64,000 bases of DNA from Desulfofustis glycolicus DSM 9705. Its GTDB lineage: Bacteria; Desulfobacterota; Desulfobulbia; Desulfobulbales; Desulfocapsaceae. Position 1 is the first letter of the stretch; each line of letters starts with the position of its first letter. Made by a program: the position numbers and the translations under genes. The notes beneath the pieces are model-generated. The model worked only from the letters and a program-made list of their open reading frames with translations, was not told where the DNA came from and made no database searches. The stretch is from the NCBI RefSeq assembly GCF_900130015.1, contig NZ_FQXS01000014.1, forward strand, positions 59,934-123,933, in the 5' to 3' direction. Shown here piece after piece: positions 46,041 to 55,151 of this stretch.

Positions 46041-47216
46041 ATGGCCTCCCCCCGTCTGGCCTATCAGATTGCAGCCCTGACCCTGTTCCGGGTCCTGGTC
46101 AACACCGGACGGCGTTTCGTCTATCCGTTTGCGCCGGCGCTCAGCCGCGGGTTGGAGGTGCCGCTCGGCGCCATCACCTCTATCATTGCCGTGTCCCAGT
46201 TCAGCTCACTGCTCGGGGTGTTCAGCGGGCCCTTGGCGGATCGATTCGGCTATCGGCGGGTCATGCGGTCGGCCTTGGCAATGCTTGCCGTCGGTATGCT
46301 GGCCTGCGGACTGGTGCCGACCTATTGGCCGGTCTTTGTCGGCTTGGTTGTTGCCAGTCTCGGCAAGGTGGTGTTCGATCCGGCCATCCAGGCCTTTGTC
46401 GGTTCCCGTGTTCCGTTCAACCGGCGAGGCCGGGTGGTCGGTATTATCGAAACCGCCTGGGCCGGCAGCACGCTGGTCGGCATTCCGGCCCTGGCGTTGA
46501 TTATCGATCACATCGGTCTGAGCAATTCCTTTATCGTCATGGGCCTGCTCGGCGGACTCTGTTGGCTGGCCATTCCATGGTTTATTCCAGCCGATCGAGT
46601 GGAAGAACCGGCGGGATTCACGCGTGTTCCACTGCTGGCCATGCTGGCTCGCCTGGTACGAATTCGCTCGGCAGCCGGCATGCTGATCTTCGGGTTTTTC
46701 ATCTCGATTGCCAATGACGGTCTTTTTGTCGTCTACGGCGCCTGGTTCGAGCATGATTTTCAGATCGGCATTGTGGCGCTCGGTTTCAGTACCATTGCCA
46801 TCGGCAGTGCCGAGCTGATCGGCGAGTCGATGGTGGCCCTCTTCGCCGACCGTATCGGCATCAAACGGGCGACCATCGGCGGCTTTTCCCTGGCCGCCTG
46901 CGCCTATCTACTGCTGCCGGTAATCGGCCAGACCCTGGCGCTGGCCATGGTTGGCATGTTTTTGTTGTTCCTCTGCTATGAATTCGCCATTGTCAGCAGT
47001 TTTTCGCTGAGCACCGAGTTGGTGCCCGAGGCCCGGGCGACGATGATGGCCGGTTTTTATGCCACTGCCGGAGTCGGTCGGATGGTCGGTGTGCTGCTCG
47101 GCGGTTTGGCCTGGGAGGCAGGCGGTATTCAGTTGGTTTGCTGGCTGGCAGCCGGCTCTACCGGTTGCGGCGTGCTGGCGCTGCTCTGGGGTCTGCGAGG
47201 CTGGCGACCGGCGTGA
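46041..47216 (+). CDS. MFS transporter
   Basis: The 391-residue protein has 12 predicted helices and the MFS loop GPLADRFGYRRVM between helices 2 and 3. It follows dppF by 45 bases and could be cotranscribed. The TSIIAVSQFSSLLGVFSG segment is typical of sugar or drug exporters. No specific substrate can be assigned. Confidence 0.88.
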   Translation: MASPRLAYQIAALTLFRVLVNTGRRFVYPFAPALSRGLEVPLGAITSIIAVSQFSSLLGVFSGPLADRFGYRRVMRSALAMLAVGMLACGLVPTYWPVFVGLVVASLGKVVFDPAIQAFVGSRVPFNRRGRVVGIIETAWAGSTLVGIPALALIIDHIGLSNSFIVMGLLGGLCWLAIPWFIPADRVEEPAGFTRVPLLAMLARLVRIRSAAGMLIFGFFISIANDGLFVVYGAWFEHDFQIGIVALGFSTIAIGSAELIGESMVALFADRIGIKRATIGGFSLAACAYLLLPVIGQTLALAMVGMFLLFLCYEFAIVSSFSLSTELVPEARATMMAGFYATAGVGRMVGVLLGGLAWEAGGIQLVCWLAAGSTGCGVLALLWGLRGWRPA

Positions 47217-47237
47217 TGCCGGCTGGAGCAAGGAGGG

Positions 47238-47284
47238 GGGAGGGGTGGCCGGTCCTGCCGGAGGCAGGACCGGCCACCCCTCCC
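47238..47284. terminator. Perfect 22-bp hairpin between convergent genes
   Basis: Arms 47238-47259 and 47263-47284 pair without mismatch around the loop GGA. It lies between the MFS gene and the convergent CsgG-like gene, so it probably stops transcription from both sides, although no T-run is present. The right arm and its flank (47258-47289) closely match a segment of the upp leader at 38033-38064, suggesting a dispersed palindromic repeat. Confidence 0.75.
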
Positions 47285-47341
47285 GACCACGGCATCACTC
47301 GGTGTGCCTGTCAGGAGTGATGGTTAATTAACGATTCTGCA

Positions 47342-48163
47342 TCAATTCACTTTGAGATTGCCGCCGGTGCCAAGGCCTCCCTTGACTTCCTGGGCCTTGT
47401 AATTTCTCAGGGCGCGCACCATGTTGTTGAACGAGTCGGTGAACGCGGCGACGATGACCTTGCCTTCGGCGGTATTGGTGTAACCGCCGCCGCCCAGGCC
47501 GACGGTACCGGCCAGCATGCCGCCGACGGCCCCCATATCGACATTGCGGGCGCTTCCTTCGGCCGCGGCAAGTTGCACGCTGGAGCGGTTGTCGATCAGA
47601 GTTAGCATCGTGCTTGCTTCTTTGACGTTCAGACTGCCGCCGATAGCGGCGCCGACCGAACCGAACAGGCCGCCGACGGCGCCGCCCAGGCCGCCGGCAT
47701 TCTGATTGCTGAAGGTGATCGACGGGCTCATCGAATAGTCGGCCGCGACCATCTGGCCTTTGCCGAAATTGGACCCCTGCCGCAATTCTCCCGCATCCTG
47801 CAGACCCCGTTCCTGCATCACATTGTTCATCGCCGCGCCTCGCTCAACGACGACAAAGCAGCCGGATTGCTGGGCGAGCATTTTCAGGACGGGGGTGGTC
47901 GGGCCGAGACGCCATTGGGAGGTCAGGTAGTGATACCAGGAGGTTGACGTGTCCTCGACCACGGCCAAGGTCCCGAGGGTGGCGTCGCACCGCTCCAGGG
48001 CAGGATTGGCGTTGTCCGTCGATGATCCTGCCGTGGAGCCGGTGGCGGTGGTTTTGGCAGATTGGGAACCCATCTGCATGCCGACACAGCCGGTCAGCGA
48101 CAGGGGAATGATCAATGCTGCGACGAGCGGAATAACACGGAGGTGAATGGTGGCTCTGGCCAT
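47342..48163 (-). CDS. CsgG-like lipoprotein
   Basis: The 273-residue protein has a signal peptide with the lipobox LTGC (Cys26). After a Ser/Thr/Ala-rich linker it shows a CsgG/HfaB-like domain: MLAQQSGCFVVVERGAAMNNVMQERGLQ at about 95-125 is the typical strand-helix of this family. The middle is glycine/alanine-rich (NAGGLGGAVGGLFGSVGAAIGG). CsgG forms the outer-membrane pore for curli; single CsgG-like lipoproteins without curlin genes, as here, are common and of unknown function. Confidence 0.78.
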   Translation of the reverse strand: MARATIHLRVIPLVAALIIPLSLTGCVGMQMGSQSAKTTATGSTAGSSTDNANPALERCDATLGTLAVVEDTSTSWYHYLTSQWRLGPTTPVLKMLAQQSGCFVVVERGAAMNNVMQERGLQDAGELRQGSNFGKGQMVAADYSMSPSITFSNQNAGGLGGAVGGLFGSVGAAIGGSLNVKEASTMLTLIDNRSSVQLAAAEGSARNVDMGAVGGMLAGTVGLGGGGYTNTAEGKVIVAAFTDSFNNMVRALRNYKAQEVKGGLGTGGNLKVN

Positions 48164-48531
48164 GAGGTGCTCCTTGATGGTCTGAAATGGGTTAACGCTG
48201 ATAGCGTTTCAACGGTCTTTTCGACAATGGTTGGCCGATGTCCTGGCTGCATGGAGTCGTTATATTGGTGAGAGTAGCCTGTTTTCTTGTTCCGGACAAT
48301 ATTTTTTCAACCAGTTTGCCGTATACTACCAGGCACCCGCGGCGGTGCGGCCGGTGGTTCACGGCGGTCCGCGAAAAACTGGCGTGGCGGAAAATGGGCG
48401 GGTGAAAAGGCTGTTGTTCTGCCGATGGCCCTATGTTATAAGATAGGCTGTTTGATGGATGATACCCAACAGATGCAAGGATGATATGCTGACCGCCGTG
48501 TTTTTGCCGGCATAACGACGAGGAAGCCGTA
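48164..48531. other. Intergenic region between csgG-like gene and zinc-ribbon gene
   Basis: About 370 bases contain no supported gene; short frames lack ribosome sites and family features. It should carry the leftward promoter of the lipoprotein gene, which I cannot place. Confidence 0.4.
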
Positions 48532-48696
48532 ATGCGCGGAAAACATGAACCGGTACAACTTGTCTGCCCGAAATGTCGTCATCGAATGATCGTCTACCTG
48601 CCGCTTGCCAATGATGAAGATCTGCCGATATGCCCGGAGTGCAAACAGGCCCGGATGAATATCGAAGAGTTGCTCGACGAGGGAAAATCCTATTGA
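48532..48696 (+). CDS. 54-residue zinc-ribbon protein
   Basis: The ATG at 48532, nine bases after GAGGAA, opens a 54-residue frame with two cysteine pairs in knuckle form, CPKC (about 12-15) and CPEC (about 34-37). Basic residues follow the first pair and the C-terminus is acidic. It is likely a zinc-binding regulator or adaptor; I know no specific family. It stands alone, 67 bases upstream of MITE copy 3. Confidence 0.7.
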   Translation: MRGKHEPVQLVCPKCRHRMIVYLPLANDEDLPICPECKQARMNIEELLDEGKSY

Positions 48697-48763
48697 CAGG
48701 AAGTGTCGCGATGGTGAGAGAGGCGGTCTGCCCCGCTGGGGGACTGCCTGTTTTTATGCAACC

Positions 48764-48904
48764 GAGCCTTTTGCAAAACTTAGATGTTCGTTCAAAATCA
48801 AGGCATGCGAAAAATTTTACCGCAGGCATATACGTGATATTCCGAGGATAAAATTTTGAGCATAACGCAGAGTTTGGGCGAAAAGATTGTTTTGCAAATG
48901 GCTC
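48764..48904 (-). mobile_element. MITE-like element, copy 3 (inverted)
   Basis: This 141-bp element is in reverse orientation relative to copies 1 and 2. It is flanked by perfect 4-bp direct repeats AACC (48760-48763 and 48905-48908). Its 58-base conserved arm faces the downstream ABC operon and ends 25 bases before that ATG, just before the GGAG ribosome site. The insertion must have replaced or separated the original promoter, so the element itself or sequence beyond it now drives the operon. Confidence 0.9.
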
Positions 48905-48929
48905 AACCGATCAGATAAAAGGAGAGACC

Positions 48930-49724
48930 ATGATGAAACGAACGATGATTGCGCTGGTCCTGGCAATGACCCTCTGCGCCGCAACAGCTTTCGCCGGCGC
49001 CCTCGAGGAAATCCAGAAACGTGGAACGCTGAGGGTCGGTATGGAGCCGGGCTACATGCCGTTCGAGCTGACCAACCAGAAAGGTGAGATAATCGGTTTT
49101 GACGTCGATATGGCCAAGCGTATGGCCAAGGCCATGGACGTTGAACTGGAGCTTGTCTCCACCGCCTGGGACGGTATCATTCCGGCGCTGCTGACCGATA
49201 AGTTCGATATCATCATGTCCGGTATGACCCTGACCCAGCAGCGCAACATGAGCATCAACTTCGCGGAGCCCTATATCATCATCGGTCAGACCGCGCTGGT
49301 GGCGAAAAAGCATGAGGGGACCATTACCTCCTATGCCGATCTGAACGACCCGAAATATACCATCGGCTCCAAGCTCGGTACCACCGGCGAGCAGGCAGCT
49401 AAGCGTGTTCTCGGCAACGCCAACTACATCTCCTATGAAACAGAGCAGGAAGGCGTGCTCGAGCTGATGAACGGCAAGATCGACGCCTTTGTCTATGACT
49501 TGCCCTACAACGCCATCGCCTACGGACAGCGCGGCGAAGGCAACATGATTCATCTCGATACCCCGTTCACCTATGAGCCGCTGGCCTGGGCGGTCCGCAA
49601 GGGTGATCATGACTTCCTGAACTGGCTCAACAACTTCCTGTTCCAGGTGAAGAACGACGGCACCTACGAAAAGATCTACGACAAGTGGTTTGTTGACGGA
49701 TCCTGGCAGAAAGAAATCCAGTAA
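48930..49724 (+). CDS. Polar amino-acid ABC transporter, substrate-binding protein
   Basis: The 264-residue periplasmic protein has a signal peptide (MMKRTMIALVLAMTLCAATAFAG) and the SBP_bac_3 fold of Gln/His/Arg binders: GTLRVGMEPGYMPFE, GFDVDMAKRMAKAM, FDIIMSGMTLTQQRNMSINFAEPY and a SKLGTTGEQAA hinge. The ligand is a polar or cyclic amino acid; which one cannot be told. GGAG precedes the ATG. It heads a three-gene importer right after MITE copy 3. Confidence 0.92.
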   Translation: MMKRTMIALVLAMTLCAATAFAGALEEIQKRGTLRVGMEPGYMPFELTNQKGEIIGFDVDMAKRMAKAMDVELELVSTAWDGIIPALLTDKFDIIMSGMTLTQQRNMSINFAEPYIIIGQTALVAKKHEGTITSYADLNDPKYTIGSKLGTTGEQAAKRVLGNANYISYETEQEGVLELMNGKIDAFVYDLPYNAIAYGQRGEGNMIHLDTPFTYEPLAWAVRKGDHDFLNWLNNFLFQVKNDGTYEKIYDKWFVDGSWQKEIQ

Positions 49725-49742
49725 TCGATCGGGCCATAGTCC

Positions 49743-50702
49743 GTGAAGGTCGCACAGAAACTCTGGCCCTGGCAACTCCTGCTGGCAGTCATCCTGATCG
49801 TGATGGCTGCCGGCATCTATGGGTCGGTTAAGCGCATCGATTATGAGTGGCGCTGGTATCGGGTGCCGCAGTATTTTCTGTACAAGGCGGAAGACCCGAT
49901 CAAGGTACCCGACGACGGAACCGTCGAAGAGGTTGCGACAGCCGGCGGCACGGCCAAGATTACAGTCAACCTGGTAGACGGAAATCGCCAGGTGTTCGAG
50001 GTCGACGCCACTACGGTCAGGGTCGACCAGGGCGAGGAACTGTTCATCGGTGATACCGTCGGCTATGTGACGACCTGGAGCCTGGGTCCGTTGCTCACCG
50101 GTCTTGTGACGACCCTGTGGATCTCCGCTGCCGCCAGTGTGCTCGGTTTGGCCATCGGTCTCATTGCCGGGTTGATGAAGATCTCCCGGAACTATACCGT
50201 TTCCATGCTGGCCGCGATCTATGTCGAAATCATCCGCGGTACGCCGCTGCTCGTCCAGATTTTTATCGCCTATTTCTTTATCGGTACCGTCTTCAATCTG
50301 GATCGCAATGTCGCCGGCATCGGTGCGCTTGCCTTGTTTGCCGGCGCCTACGTGGCCGAGATCGTCCGGGCCGGAATCCAATCGATCCCGAAGGGTCAGA
50401 TGGAAGCGGCGCGTTCGCTCGGCATGAGCCTGCCCCAGGCGATGACCGAGATCATCCTGCCCCAGGCCTTGAAACGGATCCTGCCGCCGCTCTCCGGGCA
50501 ATTCATCAGCCTGATCAAGGACTCCTCGCTCGTTTCGGTTATCGCCATTACCGATCTGACCAAGTCGGGCCGGGAGATCATCACCAGCACCTTTGCCACG
50601 TTTGAGATCTGGCTCGTGGTCGCTGCCATGTACCTGATTGTCACGTCGCTGCTCTCTCAATTCGTCTTTTACCTGGAACGGAGGCTCGCAATCAGTGATT
50701 AG
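49743..50702 (+). CDS. Polar amino-acid ABC transporter, permease
   Basis: The 319-residue protein starts at GTG 49743. After one N-terminal helix comes an unusual extracytoplasmic insert of about 75 residues (roughly 30-105, with an SH3-like run of beta strands), then five helices with the HisMQ-type permease region and its EAA loop ([28 protein letters not shown]). Most HisM/GlnP permeases are about 220 residues and lack this domain. Confidence 0.9.
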   Translation: MKVAQKLWPWQLLLAVILIVMAAGIYGSVKRIDYEWRWYRVPQYFLYKAEDPIKVPDDGTVEEVATAGGTAKITVNLVDGNRQVFEVDATTVRVDQGEELFIGDTVGYVTTWSLGPLLTGLVTTLWISAAASVLGLAIGLIAGLMKISRNYTVSMLAAIYVEIIRGTPLLVQIFIAYFFIGTVFNLDRNVAGIGALALFAGAYVAEIVRAGIQSIPKGQMEAARSLGMSLPQAMTEIILPQALKRILPPLSGQFISLIKDSSLVSVIAITDLTKSGREIITSTFATFEIWLVVAAMYLIVTSLLSQFVFYLERRLAISD

Positions 50703-51429
50703 AACGGAGAACGTCGTCAAGATCTTTACCGGGCGCGGCGCCGAAGTAAGGGCGGTCGACGGGGTGTCGACCACTGTCGACAAGGGCGAAGTGGTGGTCG
50801 TTATCGGTCCGTCCGGTTCGGGTAAATCAACGTTTATTCGTTGCGTCAACGGCCTGGAGAGCTTTGACTCAGGGCATGTCTATATCGACGGGGTCGATAT
50901 AGCCGACCGCAAGACCAATATCAACAAGATCCGTGCGGAAGTCGGCATGGTCTTCCAGCAATTCAACCTCTTTCCGCATCGCACGGTTCTGGAAAACCTG
51001 ACCCTGGCCCAACGCAAGGTGCGCAAACGCAAAAAAACGGCGGCCGACGAAAAGGCCCGAATGCTGTTGCGCAAGGTCGGTATTGCCGAGAAGGAAAGTG
51101 AATATCCGTCCCGGCTCTCCGGTGGTCAGCAGCAGCGGGTGGCTATCGCCCGGGCCCTGGCGATGGACCCGAAAGTGATGTTGTTCGATGAACCGACTTC
51201 GGCTCTGGATCCGGAGATGGTCGGCGAGGTGCTCGATGTTATGAAGCAATTGGCCCGTGAGGGCATGACGATGATGGTCGTCACCCACGAAATGGGTTTT
51301 GCCCGTGAAGTTGCTGATCGGGTGTTGTTTATGGATATGGGAAAGATCGTCGAAGAGGGGACGCCGGAACACTTTTTCACCGCCCCGCGCGAAGAACGGA
51401 CCCAGCTTTTTCTGAAACAGGTTCTCTAA
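50695..51429 (+). CDS. Polar amino-acid ABC transporter, ATPase
   Basis: The GTG at 50695 is preceded by GGAGG at ideal spacing and overlaps the permease stop by eight bases, so it is preferred over the longer frame. The 244-residue ATPase resembles GlnQ/HisP: Walker [10 protein letters not shown], a [11 protein letters not shown]-loop, signature LSGGQQQRV, and Walker [14 protein letters not shown]. It completes the importer. Confidence 0.94.
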   Translation: MIRTENVVKIFTGRGAEVRAVDGVSTTVDKGEVVVVIGPSGSGKSTFIRCVNGLESFDSGHVYIDGVDIADRKTNINKIRAEVGMVFQQFNLFPHRTVLENLTLAQRKVRKRKKTAADEKARMLLRKVGIAEKESEYPSRLSGGQQQRVAIARALAMDPKVMLFDEPTSALDPEMVGEVLDVMKQLAREGMTMMVVTHEMGFAREVADRVLFMDMGKIVEEGTPEHFFTAPREERTQLFLKQVL

Positions 51430-51492
51430 CGGTTTTCTGCGTCGTTTCTGTCAATTATCTATACCTATTCTTTTTTGATCTGGAGGAAAATC

Positions 51493-52551
51493 ATGCGTTT
51501 TGTCGGACTGTGCGCTGCCGTGTTATTGGCGGTGGGACTCTGTTTTTCGTCGGCCGCGGCCAAAGAGCTGCAGGTCGGATTTGTCTATGTCTCGCCGGTT
51601 GGCGATGCCGGATGGTCTTTTGCCCACGACAAAGGCCGGTTGGTCATCGAAGAGATGGACGGGGTGACCACGTCGTTTGTCGAAGCGGTTGCCGAGGGGC
51701 CTGATTCCGAGCGGGTCATGCTGAACATGGCGCGGAAGGGATACGATCTGATCTTTGCCACCAGCTTCGGTTATATGGACCCGATGCTCAAGGTCGCAAA
51801 ACAGTTTCCGGATACCGTGTTCATGCACTGTTCCGGTTTCAAGACTGCCGACAACATGGGCACCTATTTCGGGCGTATGTACCAGGCCCGGTATCTGTCC
51901 GGTATGGTGGCCGGTGCCATGAGCAAATCAAACACGCTCGGCTACGTTGCCGCATTCCCGATTCCGGAGGTCATCAGGGGCATCAACGCATTCGCTCTCG
52001 GCGCCCGGGCCGTAAATCCGGAAGCCACCGTCCGAGTCGTCTGGACCAAGACCTGGTACGATCCGGCCACCGAGAAAGAGGCGGCTAAATCGCTGCTTGA
52101 CGTTGGCGCCGATGTTATTGCCCAGCACCAGGACTCTCCCGGTCCGCAAGAAGCAGCCCAGGAAAAAGGCGTTTATTCCATCGGCTATAACAGCGATATG
52201 ACCCAGTTTGCCCCGAAAGCCCACCTGACCGCCCCGATCTGGAACTGGGGGCCATTTTATATCGAGACCGTCAAGCAGGTCATGGACGGCAGCTGGCAGT
52301 CGGCTTCGGTTTGGCCGGGTCTGGCCGAGGGGACCGTCGATCTGGCGCCGATCAGCGATGTCGTGCCGCAGGAGGTTCGTGACCAGGTAATGGCCAAGAA
52401 GGCGGCGATCATCGCCGGCGAGGAAGTCTTTACCGGTCCGATCAACGATCAGAGCGGTGCGGAAAAAGTTGCTGCCGGAACGGCCATGACTGATGAAGAG
52501 CTGCTCGGCATGACCTGGTTCGTGCAGGGAGTCATCGGTACCACTGAATAA
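51493..52551 (+). CDS. BMP-family (PnrA-like) nucleoside/purine substrate-binding protein
   Basis: Starting from the ATG at 51493 (GGAGGAAAATC before it) the protein has 352 residues, with a signal peptide (MRFVGLCAAVLLAVGLCFSS). It shows the BMP/Med fold: VGFVYVSPVGDAGWSFAHDKGR, FATSFGYMDPMLKVA, and YVAAFPIPEVIRGINAFALGA. Binders of this family take up purine nucleosides or nucleobases. It heads the SBP-permease-permease-gpt-ATPase-Usp operon. Confidence 0.92.
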   Translation: MRFVGLCAAVLLAVGLCFSSAAAKELQVGFVYVSPVGDAGWSFAHDKGRLVIEEMDGVTTSFVEAVAEGPDSERVMLNMARKGYDLIFATSFGYMDPMLKVAKQFPDTVFMHCSGFKTADNMGTYFGRMYQARYLSGMVAGAMSKSNTLGYVAAFPIPEVIRGINAFALGARAVNPEATVRVVWTKTWYDPATEKEAAKSLLDVGADVIAQHQDSPGPQEAAQEKGVYSIGYNSDMTQFAPKAHLTAPIWNWGPFYIETVKQVMDGSWQSASVWPGLAEGTVDLAPISDVVPQEVRDQVMAKKAAIIAGEEVFTGPINDQSGAEKVAAGTAMTDEELLGMTWFVQGVIGTTE

Positions 52552-52614
52552 TCATAGCGAGATTCGGCCGGCATCCCGTTCGGAGCCGGCCCGGATCCAG
52601 GTCGGCGTCGATAC

Positions 52615-53682
52615 ATGGCCCTGATACGGATCGTCAAACGACAGGAGCCCCTTGGCTGGGGCTCCTGTTTTGTTTTAATCGCGGCGGTGGCGCTTTCCGT
52701 GTTGCTCGGCGGAGCTATCCTGGCAATCGGCGGAACGCCGCCCGTGCATGGTATCGTCACGCTCTTTCAGGGGGCGTTCGGGTCCCGCTGGGCGTTGGAA
52801 GATGCGCTGATCAAGGCAACACCGATTTTCCTCTGCTCACTCGGGGTGGCTGTTGCCTTCCGGTTGCAGGTCTGGAATATCGGCGCGGAAGGTCAATATG
52901 CGATGGGCGCGGTCGGTGCCACCTGGATCGCCTTGTCCTTTCCCGGCGCCCCGGCCTGGCTGCTGCTGCCGGGCATGATAGCTGCGGCGATGGCCGCCGG
53001 CGGTTGCTGGGGCTTCATTCCCGGCTTTCTGAGGCAGCGGCTCAGGACCAACGAGATCATTGCCACGCTGATGATGAACTATATCGCCATCCTCTTTCTC
53101 GACTACCTGGTCTATGGTGTCTGGAAAGATCCGGCGAGTTTCGGCTTTCCGATGACCCCGGTTTTTTCCGACCAGGCCATCATCGGGCGGATCGGCGCCA
53201 CCAGTTTCAGCTGGGGGCTGACCCATTGCCTGCTGCTCGGTGTTGCCGTCTGGGCCTTTATGCGCTTCACCAGGCTTGGTTATGAAATCAAGGTCGGCGG
53301 TGACAACGTCCGGGCGGCGCGTTATGCCGGCATCCCGTATGATCGGCTGGTCATGCTGGTGATGGCGCTGAGCGGCGCCCTGGCCGGTTGGGCCGGTTTT
53401 CTCGAGGCATCGTCGACGATCAACCGGTTGCAGCCGAGCATCATGGCCGGTTATGGCTACACCGCCATTGTCGTCGCCTGGCTGGCCCGTCTCAACCCGT
53501 TGGCCATCGGGGTGGCCGCCTTTTTGCTGGCCGGACTTCGGGTCGGGGTAGAAGGATTGCAGCTCGACCTGCAGGTTCCGGCCGCCTTCGGCGGCATGAT
53601 CGAGGGGTTGATCCTGCTGACCGTGCTGGCCGGCGGGCTGTTCACCAGGTATCGGTTTGCCTTCAAGCGGAGGCTGCCGTGA
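52615..53682 (+). CDS. Nucleoside-type ABC transporter, permease 1
   Basis: This 355-residue integral membrane protein of the BPD_transp_2 family (YufP-like) has about ten helices. Typical segments are GAILAIGGTPPVHGIVTLFQGAFGS, VWNIGAEGQYAMGAVGATW and LRTNEIIATLMMNYIAILFLDYL. It forms the transmembrane part with the next permease. Confidence 0.9.
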   Translation: MALIRIVKRQEPLGWGSCFVLIAAVALSVLLGGAILAIGGTPPVHGIVTLFQGAFGSRWALEDALIKATPIFLCSLGVAVAFRLQVWNIGAEGQYAMGAVGATWIALSFPGAPAWLLLPGMIAAAMAAGGCWGFIPGFLRQRLRTNEIIATLMMNYIAILFLDYLVYGVWKDPASFGFPMTPVFSDQAIIGRIGATSFSWGLTHCLLLGVAVWAFMRFTRLGYEIKVGGDNVRAARYAGIPYDRLVMLVMALSGALAGWAGFLEASSTINRLQPSIMAGYGYTAIVVAWLARLNPLAIGVAAFLLAGLRVGVEGLQLDLQVPAAFGGMIEGLILLTVLAGGLFTRYRFAFKRRLP

Positions 53683-54599
53683 ACTACGAGATCCTGATTC
53701 CGCTGCTGGCCGCCGCAGTTCAGTCCGGCACGCCGATCCTCTATGCGACGCTCGGGGAGATCTTTACGGAACGTACCGGTATCCTCAATCTCGGTGTCGA
53801 AGGAATCATGATCGTCGGTGCGCTGAGCGGTTTTCTCGTTGCCAAGATCACCGGCAATCCGGCTGTGGCATTCTTTGCCGCCGGGCTTGCAGGTGCAGTT
53901 GCCGCTTCGCTGCATGGTATCGTCTGCATTATTTTCCAGGGCAACCAGGTGGTGTCCGGGTTGGCGCTGACCATTCTCGGCGTCGGTTTTGCCAATTATA
54001 TCGGGGCGGCCTATGTCGGTCAGGCGGCGCCGGGCTTCGATCCGCTACCGATCCCGCTGTTGTCGCAGATTCCGGGTCTCGGGCCGATTTTCTTCCGGCA
54101 GGACCTGCTCGTCTATCTCACCTACCTGATTCCACCGCTGATGTGGCTGTTCCTCTACCAGACCAGATACGGCCTCAGCCTGCGTGCCGCCGGTGAGAAT
54201 CCGGCGGCGGCGATTGCCGCCGGGGTCAATGTGGTGGCCTGCCGGTTTGTCGGGGTGCTGGTCGGCGGGTTTTTCATCGGTTTGGGCGGTGCCTACCTGT
54301 CGCTCGCCTACACCCATTTGTGGACCAATAATTTGACCGGCGGACGCGGCTGGATCGCCGTCGCACTGGTCATTTTTGCGTTCTGGCGGCCGAGCCGGGC
54401 TATCTTCGGCGCCTATCTGTTCGGCGGCGTCATGGCGCTGCAATTGCGATTGCAGGCATCGGGAACCCAGATCCCGTCATCGCTGCTGCTGATGCTGCCC
54501 TACGCTCTGACCATCGGTGTGTTGGTCCTGGCTTCGTGGCGTCGGGGAGGTACCGATGAGCCGGCCGCCTTGGGGCGTAATATAGAACCGGTCGATTGA
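53679..54599 (+). CDS. Nucleoside-type ABC transporter, permease 2
   Basis: The GTG at 53679 follows GGAGG at good spacing and overlaps the upstream stop (GTGA); the longer frame runs inside permease 1 and is rejected. The 306-residue protein (YufQ-like) has about nine helices and the hallmark AAAVQSGTPILYATLGEIFTERTGILNLGVEGIM segment. Confidence 0.9.
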   Translation: MNYEILIPLLAAAVQSGTPILYATLGEIFTERTGILNLGVEGIMIVGALSGFLVAKITGNPAVAFFAAGLAGAVAASLHGIVCIIFQGNQVVSGLALTILGVGFANYIGAAYVGQAAPGFDPLPIPLLSQIPGLGPIFFRQDLLVYLTYLIPPLMWLFLYQTRYGLSLRAAGENPAAAIAAGVNVVACRFVGVLVGGFFIGLGGAYLSLAYTHLWTNNLTGGRGWIAVALVIFAFWRPSRAIFGAYLFGGVMALQLRLQASGTQIPSSLLLMLPYALTIGVLVLASWRRGGTDEPAALGRNIEPVD

Positions 54600-54656
54600 T
54601 CCGGTTCCAGGCTGACGGATTGAACCAATGAATCGTGCACGACAAGAGGATTGATC

Positions 54657-55142
54657 ATGAAACCGAACTCCGATTACCGCAGGACCTATCCGATTTCCTG
54701 GGAGCAATTGCACCGCGATTCCCGGGCGCTGGCCTGGCGGCTGCTGGACCTCCACTATTTCAAAGGGCTGATCGCCATTACTCGGGGCGGGCTGGTGCCG
54801 GCCGCGGTGATTGCCCGGGAGCTAGACATCCACCTGGTTGAGACCATTTGTATCTCCAGCTACGACTGGCAGGACAAAAAGGGCGAAGCTGAGATTCTCA
54901 AGGGAGTTGATGGTGACGGTGAAGGCTGGCTGCTGATCGACGACCTGGTCGATACCGGCCGCACCGCCAAACTCGTCAAGGAGATGGTGCCCAAGGCACA
55001 TTTCGCGACAATTTACGCGAAACCGGCCGGCCGGCCACTGGTCGATACGTTCGTCACCGAAGTCAGCCAGGACACCTGGATCCTGTTTCCGTGGGATGCC
55101 GAATCCACATTCGTCCAGCCGATGGCCGGACAGGGGCGGTAG
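54657..55142 (+). CDS. gpt: Xanthine(-guanine) phosphoribosyltransferase
   Basis: The 161-residue enzyme closely resembles E. coli Gpt: [19 protein letters not shown] near residue 38, the PRPP loop [13 protein letters not shown], and [26 protein letters not shown] precedes the ATG. It converts guanine, xanthine and hypoxanthine to nucleotides. It sits between the permease and ATPase genes of the importer, tying the transporter's substrate to purines. Confidence 0.94.
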   Translation: MKPNSDYRRTYPISWEQLHRDSRALAWRLLDLHYFKGLIAITRGGLVPAAVIARELDIHLVETICISSYDWQDKKGEAEILKGVDGDGEGWLLIDDLVDTGRTAKLVKEMVPKAHFATIYAKPAGRPLVDTFVTEVSQDTWILFPWDAESTFVQPMAGQGR

Positions 55143-55151
55143 GCCGGCGAG

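Noticed and set aside
48903..50849. 648-codon leftward frame across the amino-acid ABC genes
   Set aside because: Antisense to three well-recognised transporter genes. The translation is Asp/Gly/His/Gln-rich, typical of shadow frames.
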